DNA from: Auanema rhodensis
Taxonomy: Eukaryota > Nematoda > Chromadorea > Rhabditida > Rhabditidae
Assembly (NCBI GenBank): GCA_964057225.1
Contig: OZ059897.1
Coordinates: 19,592,001-19,656,000, forward strand
Direction: 5' to 3'
Length of the DNA stretch: 64,000 nt
The notes beneath the pieces were generated by a model. That model saw only the letters and a list, made by a program, of their open reading frames with translations, searched no databases and had not been told where the DNA came from. Below are positions 39,655-52,993 of the stretch, in pieces. The translations under genes were made by a program, and so were the position numbers. Every line of letters starts with the position of its first letter. The first letter of the stretch is position 1.

Positions 39655-42600
39655 TTTGACAAAAATTTTTTCGAAAAATTTCAAAATAATTTAGCAAAAA
39701 GTAGATGTTTTTAGATTCCTTTTTTCAAGGCAAAGACGATGGACAATGTTATTCAACGAAAAAATTATTTCTTCAGGGTGAAAATCGAGGATATAAGTGT
39801 GAACTTATATCAGTTGATATCTCGGTGCATTTTTAAGCTAGCGCAAATCTGATAACACAGATCGACGCAGCTTAAAAATCCGCATCGAATGCACTATATT
39901 ACATTGAGAAACACTTGATACAAAAATTAGTTATGATCGTTTGAAAAATGATGCATTAGTGTATGTTGAGTTTCCATGTACACTCAACATTGCTTCCAAA
40001 AACATTTTGACAAAAATTTTTTCGAAAAATTTCAAAATAATTTAGCAAAAAGTAAATGTTTTAAGATTCCATTTTTCAAGGCAAAGACGATGGACAATGT
40101 TATTCAACGAAAAAATTAATTCTTCAGGGTGAAAATCGAGGATATAAGTGTGAACTTATATCAGTTGATATCTCGGTGCATTTTTAAGCTAGCGCAAATC
40201 TGATAACACAGATCGACGCAGCTCAAAAATCCGCATCGAATGCACTATACTACATTGAAAAACGCTTAATACAAAAATTAGTTATGATCGTTTCAAAAAT
40301 GATGCATTAGTGTATGTTGAGTTTCCATGTACACTCAACATTGCTTCCAAAAACATTTTGACAAAAATTTTTTCGAAAAATTTCAAAATAATTTAGCAAA
40401 AAGTAGATGTTTTTAGATTCGATTTTTCAAGGCAAAGACGATGGACAATGTTATTCAACGAAAAAATTAATTCTTCAGGGTGAAAATCGAGGATATAAGT
40501 GTGAACTTATATCAGTTGATATCTCGGTGCATTTTTAAGCTAGCGCAAATCTGATAACACAGATCGACGCAGCTTAAAAATCCGCATCGAATGCACTATA
40601 CTACATTGAAAAACGCTTGATACAAAAATTAGTTATGATCGTTTGAAAAATGATGCATTAGTGTATGTTGAGTTTCCATGTACACTCAACATTGCTTCCA
40701 AAAACATTTTGACAAAAATTTTTTCGAAAAATTTCAAAATAATTTAGCAAAAAGTAGATGTTTTTAGATTCCTTTTTTCAAGGCAAAGACGATGGACAAT
40801 GTTATTCAACGAAAAAATTATTTCTTCAGGGTGAAAATCGAGGATATAAGTGTGAACTTATATCAGTTGATATCTCGGTGCATTTTTAAGCTAGCGCAAA
40901 TCTGATAACACAGATCGACGCAGCTTAAAAATCCGCATCGAATGCACTATATTACATTGAGAAACACTTGATACAAAAATTAGTTATGATCGTTTGAAAA
41001 ATGATGCATTAGTGTATGTTGAGTTTCCATGTACACTCAACATTGCTTCCAAAAACATTTTGACAAAAATTTTTTCGAAAAATTTCAAAATAATTTAACA
41101 AAAAGTAGATGTTTTTAGATTCCTTTTTTCAAGGCAAAGACGATGGACAATGTTATTCAACGAAAAAATTATTTCTTCAGGGTGAAAATCGAGGATATAA
41201 GTGTGAACTTATATCAGTTGATATCTCGGTGCATTTTTAAGCTAGCGCAAATCTGATAACACAGATCGACGCAGCTTAAAAATCCGCATCGAATGCACTA
41301 TATTACATTGAGAAACACTTGATACAAAAATTAGTTATGATCGTTTGAAAAATGATGCATTAGTGTATGTTGAGTTTCCATGTACACTCAACATTGCTTC
41401 CAAAAACATTTTGACAAAAATTTTTTCGAAAAATTTCAAAATAATTTAGCAAAAAGTAAATGTTTTAAGATTCCATTTTTCAAGGCAAAGACGATGGACA
41501 ATGTTATTCAACGAAAAAATTAATTCTTCAGGGTGAAAATCGAGGATATAAGTGTGAACTTATATCAGTTGATATCTCGGTGCATTTTTAAGCTAGCGCA
41601 AATCTGATAACACAGATCGACGCAGCTCAAAAATCCGCATCGAATGCACTATACTACATTGAAAAACGCTTAATACAAAAATTAGTTATGATCGTTTCAA
41701 AAATGATGCATTAGTGTATGTTGAGTTTCCATGTACACTCAACATTGCTTCCAAAAACATTTTGACAAAAATTTTTTCGAAAAATTTCAAAATAATTTAG
41801 CAAAAAGTAGATGTTTTTAGATTCGATTTTTCAAGGCAAAGACGATGGACAATGTTATTCAACGAAAAAATTAATTCTTCAGGGTGAAAATCGAGGATAT
41901 AAGTGTGAACTTATATCAGTTGATATCTCGGTGCATTTTTAAGCTAGCGCAAATCTGATAACACAGATCGACGCAGCTTAAAAATCCGCATCGAATGCAC
42001 TATACTACATTGAAAAACGCTTGATACAAAAATTAGTTATGATCGTTTGAAAAATGATGCATTAGTGTATGTTGAGTTTCCATGTACACTCAACATTGCT
42101 TCCAAAAACATTTTGACAAAAATTTTTTCGAAAAATTTCAAAATAATTTAGCAAAAAGTAGATGTTTTTAGATTCCTTTTTTCAAGGCAAAGACGATGGA
42201 CAATGTTATTCAACGAAAAAATTATTTCTTCAGGGTGAAAATCGAGGATATAAGTGTGAACTTATATCAGTTGATATCTCGGTGCATTTTTAAGCTAGCG
42301 CAAATCTGATAACACAGATCGACGCAGCTTAAAAATCCGCATCGAATGCACTATATTACATTGAGAAACACTTGATACAAAAATTAGTTATGATCGTTTG
42401 AAAAATGATGCATTAGTGTATGTTGAGTTTCCATGTACACTCAACATTGCTTCCAAAAACATTTTGACAAAAATTTTTTCGAAAAATTTCAAAATAATTT
42501 AGCAAAAAGTAAATGTTTTAAGATTCCATTTTTCAAGGCAAAGACGATGGACAATGTTATTCAACGAAAAAATTAATTCTTCAGGGTGAAAATCGAGGAT

Positions 42601-42813
42601 ATAAGTGTGAACTTATATCAGTTGATATCTCGGTGCATTTTTAAGCTAGCGCAAATCTGATAACACAGATCGACGCAGCTTATAAATCCGCATCGAATGC
42701 ACTATACTACATTAAGAAACGCTTAATACAAAAATTAGTTATGATCGTTTCAAAAATGATGCATTAGTGTATGTTGAGTTTCCATGTACACTCAACATTG
42801 CTTCCAAAAACAT
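38953..42813. repeat. Trimer HOR block M112-M122 (1053 bp per unit)
   Basis: Unit order: ctcaaaaatcc with gtttcaaaaatg; cgattttt with gaaaaacgcttgat; cctttttt with tatat and cacttgat. Copies are M112-M114, M115-M117 and M119-M121. M118 (41059; ttaac, tatat) is one inserted monomer. The first member of the latter two copies starts with gtaaat while M112 starts as a cctttttt type, so a chimeric first member was amplified. M122 has gtaaat and gtttcaaa but ttataaat. Confidence 0.86.
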
Positions 42814-45800
42814 TTTGACAAAAATTTTTTCGAAAAATTTCAAAATAATTTAGCAAAAAGTAGATGTTTTTAGATTCGATTTTTCAAGGCAAAGACGATG
42901 GACAATGTTATTCAACGAAAAAATTAATTCTTCAGGGTGAAAATCGAGGATATAAGTGTGAACTTATATCAGTTGATATCTCGGTGCATTTTTAAGCTAG
43001 CGCAAATCTGATAACACAGATCGACGCAGCTTAAAAATCCGCATCGAATGCACTATACTACATTGAGAAAAGCTTAATACAAAAATTAGTTATGATCGTT
43101 TGAAAAATGATGCATTAGTGTATGTTGAGTTTCCATGTACACTCAACATTGCTTCCAAAAACATTTTGACAAAAATTTTTTCGAAAAATTTCAAAATAAT
43201 TTAGCAAAAAGTAGATGTTTTTAGATTCCTTTTTTCAAGGCAAAGACGATGGACAATGTTATTCAACGAAAAAATTATTTCTTCAGGGTGAAAATCGAGG
43301 ATATAAGTGTGAACTTATATCAGTTGATATCTCGGTGCATTTTTAAGCTAGCGCAAATCTGATAACACAGATCGACGCAGCTTAAAAATCCGCATCGAAT
43401 GCACTATACTACATTGAAAAACGCTTGATACAAAAATTAGTTATGATCGTTTGAAAAATGATGCATTAGTGTATGTTGAGTTTCCATGTACACTCAACAT
43501 TGCTTCCAAAAACATTTTGACAAAAATTTTTTCGAAAAATTTCAAAATAATTTAGCAAAAAGTAGATGTTTTTAGATTCCTTTTTTCAAGGCAAAGACGA
43601 TGGACAATGTTATTCAACGAAAAAATTATTTCTTCAGGGTGAAAATCGAGGATATAAGTGTGAACTTATATCAGTTGATATCTCGGTGCATTTTTAAGCT
43701 AGCGCAAATCTGATAACACAGATCGACGCAGCTTAAAAATCCGCATCGAATGCACTATATTACATTGAGAAACACTTGATACAAAAATTAGTTATGATCG
43801 TTTGAAAAATGATGCATTAGTGTATGTTGAGTTTCCATGTACACTCAACATTGCTTCCAAAAACATTTTGACAAAAATTTTTTCGAAAAATTTCAAAATA
43901 ATTTAGCAAAAAGTAGATGTTTTTAGATTCCATTTTTCAAGACAAAGACGATAGACAATGTTATTCAACGAAAAAATTAATTCTTCAGGGTGAAAATCGA
44001 GGATATAAGTGTGAACTTATATCAGTTGATATCTCGGTGCATTTTCAAGCTAGCGCAAATCTGATAACACAGATCGACGCAGCTTAAAAATCCGCATCGA
44101 ATGCACTATATTACATTGAGAAACACTTGATACAAAAATTAGTTATGATCGTTTGAAAAATGATGCATTAGTGTATGTTGAGTTTCCATGTACACTCAAC
44201 ATTGCTTCCAAAAACATTTTGACAAAAATTTTTTCGAAAAATTTCAAAATAATTTAGCAAAAAGTAGATGTTTTTAGATTTCTTTTTTCAAGGCAAAGAC
44301 GATGGACAATGTTATTCAACGAAAAAATTAATTCTTCAGGGTGAAAATCGAGGATATAAGTGTGAACTTATATCAGTTGATATCTCGGTGCATTTTTAAG
44401 CTAGCGCAAATCTGATAACACAGATCGACGCAGCTTATAAATCCGCATCGAATGCACTATACTACATTAAGAAACGCTTGATACAAAAATTAGTTATGAT
44501 CGTTTGAAAAATGATGCATTAGTGTATGTTGAGTTTCCATGTACACTCAACATTGCTTCCAAAAACATTTTGACAAAAATTTTTTCGAAAAATTTCAAAA
44601 TAATTTAGCAAAAAGTAGATGTTTTTAGATTCCATTTTTCAAGGCAAAGACGATGGACAATGTTATTCAACGAAAAAATTAATTCTTCAGGGTGAAAATC
44701 GAGGATATAAGTGTGAACTTATATCAGTTGATATCTCGGTGCATTTTTAAGCTAGCGCAAATCTGATAACACAGATCGACGCAGCTTAAAAATCCGCATC
44801 GAATGCACTATACTACATTGAGAAACGCTTAATACAAAAATTAGTTATGATCGTTTGAAAAATGATGCATTAGTGTATGTTGAGTTTCCATGTACACACA
44901 ACATTGCTTCCAAAAACATTTTGACAAAAATTTTTTCGAAAAATTTCAAAATAATTTAGCAAAAAGTAGATGTTTTAAGATTCCATTTTTCAAGGCAAAG
45001 ACGATGGACAATGTTATTCAACGAAAAAATTAATTCTTCAGGGTGAAAATCGAGGATATAAGTGTGAACTTATATCAGTTGATATCTCGGTGCATTTTTA
45101 AGCTAGCGCAAATCTGATAACACAGATCGACGCAGCTTAAAATTCCGCATCGAATGCACTATACTACATTGAGAAACGCACAATACAAAAATTAGTTATG
45201 ATCGTTTGAAAAATGATGCATTAGTGTATGTTGAGTTTCCATGTACACTCAACATTGCTTCCAAAAACATTTTGACAAAAATTTTTTCGAAAAATTTCAA
45301 AATAATTTAACAAAAAGTAGATGTTTTTAGATTCCATTTTTCAAGGCAAAGACGATAGACAATGTTATTCAACGAAAAAATTAATTCTTCAGGGTGAAAA
45401 TCGAGGATATAAGTGTGAACTTATATCAGTTGATATCTCGGTGCATTTTTAAGCTAGCGCAAATCTGATAACACAGATCGACGCAGCTTAAAAATCCGCA
45501 TCGAATGCACTATACTACATTGAGAAACGCTTAAAACAAAAATTAGTTATGATCGTTTGAAAAATGATGCATTAGTGTATGTTGAGTTTCCATGTACACT
45601 CAACATTGCTTCCAAAAACATTTTGACAAAAATTTTTTCGAAAAATTTCAAAATAATTTAGCAAAAAGTAGATGTTTTTAGATTCCTTTTTTCAAGGCAA
45701 AGACGATGGACAATGTTATTCAACGAAAAAATTATTTCTTCAGGGTGAAAATCGAGGATATAAGTGTGAACTTATATCAGTTGATATCTCGGTGCATTTT

Positions 45801-48800
45801 TAAGCTAGCGCAAATCTGATAACACAGATCGACGCAGCTTAAAAATCCGGATCGAATGCACTATACTACATTAAGAAACGCTTGATACAAAAATTAGTTA
45901 TGATCGTTTGAAAAATGATGCATTAGTGTATGTTGAGTTTCCATGTACACTCAACATTGCTTCCAAAAACATTTTGACAAAAATTTTTTCGAAAAATTTC
46001 AAAATAATTTAGCAAAAAGTAGATGTTTTTAGATTCCATTTTTCAAGGCAAAGACGATAGACAATGTTATTCAACGAAAAAATTAATTCTTCAGGGTGAA
46101 AATCGAGGATATAAGTGTGAACTTATATCAGTTGATATCTCGGTGCATTTTTAAGCTAGCGCAAATCTGATAACACAGATCGACGCAGCTTAAAAATCCG
46201 GATCGAATGCACTATACTACATTAAGAAACGCTTGATACAAAAATTAGTTATGATCGTTTGAAAAATGATGCATTAGTGTATGTTGAGTTTCCATGTACA
46301 CTCAACATTGCTTCCAAAAACATTTTGACAAAAATTTTTTCGAAAAATTTCAAAATAATTTAACAAAAAGTAGATGTTTTTAGATTCCATTTTTCAAGGC
46401 AAAGACGATAGACAATGTTATTCAACGAAAAAATTAATTCTTCAGGGTGAAAATCGAGGATATAAGTGTGAACTTATATCAGTTGATATCTCGGTGCATT
46501 TTTAAGCTAGCGCAAATCTGATAACACAGATCGACGCAGCTTAAAAATCCGCATCGAATGCACTATACTACATTGAGAAACGCTTAATACAAAAATTAGT
46601 TATGATCGTTTGAAAAATGATGCATTAGTGTATGTTGAGTTTCCATGTACACTCAACATTGCTTCCAAAAACATTTTGACAAAAATTTTTTCGAAAAATT
46701 TCAAAATAATTTAGCAAAAAGTAGATGTTTTTAGATTCCTTTTTTCAAGGCAAAGACGATGGACAATGTTATTCAACGAAAAAATTATTTCTTCAGGGTG
46801 AAAATCGAGGATATAAGTGTGAACTTATATCAGTTGATATCTCGGTGCATTTTTAAGCTAGCGCAAATCTGATAACACAGATCGACGCAGCTTAAAAATC
46901 CGGATCGAATGCACTATACTACATTAAGAAACGCTTGATACAAAAATTAGTTATGATCGTTTGAAAAATGATGCATTAGTGTATGTTGAGTTTCCATGTA
47001 CACTCAACATTGCTTCCAAAAACATTTTGACAAAAATTTTTTCGAAAAATTTCAAAATAATTTAGCAAAAAGTAGATGTTTTTAGATTCCATTTTTCAAG
47101 GCAAAGACGATAGACAATGTTATTCAACGAAAAAATTAATTCTTCAGGGTGAAAATCGAGGATATAAGTGTGAACTTATATCAGTTGATATCTCGGTGCA
47201 TTTTTAAGCTAGCGCAAATCTGATAACACAGATCGACGCAGCTTAAAAATCCGCATCGAATGCACTATACTACATTAAGAAACGCTTGATACAAAAATTA
47301 GTTATGATCGTTTGAAAAATGATGCATTAGTGTATGTTGAGTTTCCATGTACACTCAACATTGCTTCCAAAAACATTTTGACAAAAATTTTTTCGAAAAA
47401 TTTCAAAATAATTTAGCAAAAAGTAGATGTTTTTAGATTCCATTTTTCAAGGCAAAGACGATAGACAATGTTATTCAACGAAAAAATTAATTCTTCAGGG
47501 TGAAAATCGAGGATATAAGTGTGAACTTATATCAGTTGATATCTCGGTGCATTTTTAAGCTAGCGCAAATCTGATAACACAGATCGACGCAGCTTAAAAA
47601 TCCGCATCGAATGCACTATACTACATTGAGAAACGCTTAATACAAAAATTAGTTATGATCGTTTGAAAAATGATGCATTAGTGTATGTTGAGTTTCCATG
47701 TACACTCAACATTGCTTCCAAAAACATTTTGACAAAAATTTTTTCGAAAAATTTCAAAATAATTTAGCAAAAAGTAGATGTTTTTAGATTCCTTTTTTCA
47801 AGGCAAAGACGATGGACAATGTTATTCAACGAAAAAATTATTTCTTCAGGGTGAAAATCGAGGATATAAGTGTGAACTTATATCAGTTGATATCTCGGTG
47901 CATTTTTAAGCTAGCGCAAATCTGATAACACAGATCGACGCAGCTTAAAAATCCGGATCGAATGCACTATACTACATTAAGAAACGCTTGATACAAAAAT
48001 TAGTTATGATCGTTTGAAAAATGATGCATTAGTGTATGTTGAGTTTCCATATACACTCAACATTGCTTCCAAAAACATTTTGACAAAAATTTTTTCGAAA
48101 AATTTCAAAATAATTTAGCAAAAAGTAGATGTTTTTAGATTTCATTTTTCAAGGCAAAGACGATAGACAATGTTATTCAACGGAAAAGTTATTTCTTCAG
48201 GGTGAAAATCGAGGATATAAGTGTGAACTTATATCAGTTGATATCTCGGTGCATTTTTAAGCTAGCGCAAATCTGATAACACAGATCGACGCAGCTTAAA
48301 ATTCCGCATCGAATGCACTATACTACATTGAGAAACGCACAATACAAAAATTAGTTATGATCGTTTGAAAAATGATGCATTAGTGTATGTTGAGTTTCCA
48401 TGTACACTCAACATTGCTTCCAAAAACATTTTGACAAAAATTTTTTCGAAAAATTTCAAAATAATTTAACAAAAAGTAGATGTTTTTAGATTCCATTTTT
48501 CAAGGCAAAGACGATAGACAATGTTATTCAACGAAAAAATTAATTCTTCAGGGTGAAAATCGAGGATATAAGTGTGAACTTATATCAGTTGATATCTCGG
48601 TGCATTTTTAAGCTAGCGCAAATCTGATAACACAGATCGACGCAGCTTAAAAATCCGCATCGAATGCACTATACTACATTGAGAAACGCTTAATACAAAA
48701 ATTAGTTATGATCGTTTGAAAATTGATGCATTAGTGTATGTTGAGTTTCCATGTACACTCAACATTGCTTCCAAAAACATTTTGACAAAAATTTTTTCGA

Positions 48801-49482
48801 AAAATTTCAAAATAATTTAGCAAAAAGTAGATGTTTTTAGATCCCTTTTTTCAAGGCAAAGACGATGAACAATGTTATTCAACGAAAAAATTATTTCTTC
48901 AGGGTGAAAATCGAGGATATAAGTGTGAACTTATATCAGTTGATATCTCGGTGCATTTTTAAGCTAGCGCAAATCTGATAACACAGATCGACGCAGCTTA
49001 AAAATCCGCCTCGAATGCACTATACTACATTGAAAAACGCTTAATACAAAAATTAGTTATGATCGTTTGAAAAATGATGCATTAGTGTATGTTGAGTTTC
49101 CATGTACACTCAACATTGCTTCCAAAAACATTTTGACAAAAATTTTTTCGAAAAATTTCAAAATAATTTAGCAAAAAGTAGATGTTTTTAGATTCGATTT
49201 TTCAAGGCAAAGACGATGGACAATGTTATTCAACGAAAAAATTAATTCTTCAGGGTGAAAATCGAGGATATAAGTGTGAACTTATATCAGTTGATATCTC
49301 GGTGCATTTTTAAGCTAGCGCAAATCTGATAACACAGATCGACGCAGCTTAAAAATCCGCATCGAATGCACTATACTACATTGAGAAAAGCTTAATACAA
49401 AAATTAGTTATGATCGTTTGAAAAATGATGCATTAGTGTATGTTGAGTTTCCATGTACACTCAACATTGCTTCCAAAAACAT
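42814..49482. repeat. Segmental duplication copy B, M123-M141
   Basis: This matches copy A (28787-34389) type by type, with three differences. The gtaaat monomer M86 has no counterpart. The trimer ttaac / ccggat / gatag-ttaag occurs as two full copies plus a partial one (M130-M132, M133-M135, M136-M137), one unit more than in copy A. Two monomers (M139, M140) stand where copy A has the single chimera M97. Private changes in copy B include cattttcaagc in M126, cgcttaaaac in M130, ccatatacac in M137, gaaaattgatg in M139, and gatccc, gatgaac and ccgcctcg in M140. Confidence 0.87.
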
Positions 49483-50536
49483 TTTGACAAAAATTTTTTC
49501 GAAAAATTTCAAAATAATTTAGCAAAAAGTAGATGTTTTTAGATTCCATTTTTCAAGGCAAAGACGATAGACAATGTTATTCAACGAAAAAATTATTTCT
49601 TCAGGGTGAAAATCGAGGATATAAGAGTGAACTTATATCAGTTGATATCTCGGTGCATTTTCAAGCTAGCGCAAATCTGATAACACAGATCGACGCAGCT
49701 TAAAAATCCGCATCGAATGCACTATACTACATTGAGAAACGCTTAATACAAAAATTAGTTATGATCGTTTGAAAAATGATGCATTAGTGTATGTTGAGTT
49801 TCCATGTACACTCAACATTGCTTCCAAAAACATTTTGACAAAAATTTTTTCGAAAAATTTCAAAATAATTTAGCAAAAAGTAGATGTTTTTAGATTCCTT
49901 TTTTCAAGGCAAAGACGATGGACAATGTTATTCAACGAAAAAATTATTTCTTCAGGGTGAAAATCGAGGATATAAGTGTGAACTTATATCAGTTGATATC
50001 TCGGTGCATTTTTAAGCTAGCGCAAATCTGATAACACAGATCGACGCAGCTTAAAAATCCGGATCGAATGCACTATACTACATTAAGAAACGCTTGATAC
50101 AAAAATTAGTTATGATCGTTTGAAAAATGATGCATTAGTGTATGTTGAGTTTCCATGTACACTCAACATTGCTTCCAAAAACATTTTTTCGAAAAATTTT
50201 TTCGAAAAATTTCAAAATAATTTAGCAAAAAGTAGATGTTTTTAGATTCCATTTTTCAAGGCAAAGACGATAGACAATGTTATTCAACGAAAAAATTAAT
50301 TCTTCAGGGTGAAAATCGAGGATATAAGTGTGAACTTATATCAGTTGATATCTCGGTGCATTTTTAAGCTAGCGCAAATCTGATAACACAGATCGACGCA
50401 GCTTAAAAATCCGCATCGAATGCACTATACTACATTGAGAAACGCTTAATACAAAAATTAGTTATGATCGTTTGAAAAATGATGCATTAGTGTATGTTGA
50501 GTTTCCATGTACACTCAACATTGCTTCCAAAAACAT
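49483..50536. repeat. M142-M144, including a 352-bp monomer with a duplicated A/T element
   Basis: M142 combines gatag with ttattt and aagagtga, an otherwise unseen mix, and shares cattttcaagc with M126. M143 is a ccggat type. M144 (50185) starts ttttttcgaaaa instead of tttgacaaaa, so two ttttttcgaaaa elements stand side by side. This is a one-base net gain, best explained by replacement or slippage within the A/T tract. Confidence 0.85.
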
Positions 50537-52291
50537 TTTGACAAAAATTTTTTCGAAAAATTTCAAAATAATTTAGCAAAAAGTAGATGTTTTTAGATTC
50601 CTTTTTTCAAGGCAAAGACGATGGACAATGTTATTCAACGAAAAAATTATTTCTTCAGGGTGAAAATCGAGGATATAAGTGTGAACTTATATCAGTTGAT
50701 ATCTCGGTGCATTTTTAAGCTAGCGCAAATCTGATAACACAGATCGACGCAGCTTAAAAATCCGGATCGAATGCACTATACTACATTAAGAAACGCTTGA
50801 TACAAAAATTAGTTATGATCGTTTGAAAAATGATGCATTAGTGTATGTTGAGTTTCCATGTACACTCAACATTGCTTCCAAAAACATTTTGACAAAAATT
50901 TTTTCGAAAAATTTCAAAATAATTTAGCAAAAAGTAGATGTTTTTAGATTCCATTTTTCAAGGCAAAGACGATAGACAATGTTATTCAACGGAAAAGTTA
51001 ATTCTTCAGGGTGAAAATCGAGGATATAAGTGTGAACTTATATCAGTTGATATCTCGGTGCATTTTTAAGCTAGCGCAAATCTGATAACACAGATCGACG
51101 CAGCTTAAAAATCCGCATCGAATGCACTATACTACATTGAAAAACGCTTGATACAAAAATTAGTTATGATCGTTTGAAAAATGATGCATTAGTGTATGTT
51201 GAGTTTCCATGTACACTCAATATTGCTTCCAAAAACATTTTGACAAAAATTTTTTCGAAAAATTTCAAAATAATTTAGCAAAAAGTAGATGTTTTTAGAT
51301 TCCTTTTTTCAAGGCAAAGACGATGGACAATGTTATTCAACGAAAAAATTATTTCTTCAGGGTGAAAATCGAGGATATAAGTGTGAACTTATATCAGTTG
51401 ATATCTCGGTGCATTTTTAAGCTAGCGCAAATCTGATAACACAGATCGACGCAGCTTAAAAATCCGCATCGAATGCACTATACTACATTGAGAAACGCTT
51501 AATACAAAAATTAGTTATGATCGTTTGAAAAATGATGCATTAGTGTATGTTGAGTTTCCATGTACACTCAACATTGCTTCCAAAAACATTTTGACAAAAA
51601 TTTTTTCGAAAAATTTCAAAATAATTTAGCAAAAAGTAGATGTTTTTAGATTCCTTTTTTCAAGGCAAAGACGATGGACAATGTTATTCAACGAAAAAAT
51701 TATTTCTTCAGGGTGAAAATCGAGGATATAAGTGTGAACTTATATCAGTTGATATCTCGGTGCATTTTTAAGCTAGCGCAAATCTGATAACACAGATCGA
51801 CGCAGCTTAAAAATCCGCATCGAATGCACTATACTACATTGAAAAACGCTTAATACAAAAATTAGTTATGATCGTTTGAAAAATGATGCATTAGTGTATG
51901 TTGAGTTTCCATGTACACTCAACATTGCTTCCAAAAACATTTTGACAAAAATTTTTTCGAAAAATTTCAAAATAATTTAGCAAAAAGTAGATGTTTTTAG
52001 ATTCGATTTTTCAAGGCAAAGACGATGGACAATGTTATTCAACGAAAAAATTAATTCTTCAGGGTGAAAATCGAGGATATAAGTGTGAACTTATATCAGT
52101 TGATATCTCGGTGCATTTTTAAGCTAGCGCAAATCTGATAACACAGATCGACGCAGCTTAAAAATCCGCATCGAATGCACTATACTACATTGAGAAAAGC
52201 TTAATACAAAAATTAGTTATGATCGTTTGAAAAATGATGCATTAGTGTATGTTGAGTTTCCATGTACACTCAACATTGCTTCCAAAAACAT
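50537..52291. repeat. Pentamer HOR copy M145-M149 (1755 bp)
   Basis: Order: ccggat with ttaag; cggaaaag with caatatt; cgcttaat; ttgaaaaacgcttaat; cgattttt with aagcttaat. The third member has agtgtga instead of agtgcga. M146 is the last caatatt monomer in the window. Confidence 0.83.
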
Positions 52292-52993
52292 TTTGACAAA
52301 AATTTTTTCGAAAAATTTCAAAATAATTTAGCAAAAAGTAGATGTTTTTAGATTCCTTTTTTTAAGGCAAAGACGATGGACAATGTTATTCAACGAAAAA
52401 ATTATTTCTTCAGGGTGAAAATCGAGGATATAAGTGTGAACTTATATCAGTTGATATCTCGGTGCATTTTTAAGCTAGCGCAAATCTGATAACACAGATC
52501 GACGCAGCTTAAAAATCCGCATCGAATGCACTATACTACATTGAGAAACGCTTAATACAAAAATTAGTTATGATCGTTTGAAAAATGATGCATTAGTGTA
52601 TGTTGAGTTTCCATGTACACTCAACATTGCTTCCAAAAACATTTTGACAAAAATTTTTTCGAAAAATTTCAAAATAATTTAGCAAAAAGTAGATGTTTTT
52701 AGATTCCTTTTTTCAAGGCAAAGACGATGGACAATGTTATTCAACGAAAAAATTATTTCTTCAGGGTGAAAATCGAGGATATAAGTGTGAACTTATATCA
52801 GTTGATATCTCGGTGCATTTTTAAGCTAGCGCAAATCTGATAACACAGATCGACGCAGCTTAAAAATCCGCATCGAATGCACTATATTACATTGAGAAAC
52901 ACTTGATACAAAAATTAGTTATGATCGTTTGAAAAATGATGCATTAGTGTATGTTGAGTTTCCATGTACACTCAACATTGCTTCCAAAAACAT
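52292..52993. repeat. Two spacer monomers M150-M151
   Basis: M150 reads cctttttttaag and M151 is a tatat, cacttgat type. They separate the pentamer copy from the tandem duplication downstream and belong to no clear higher-order unit. Confidence 0.7.
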
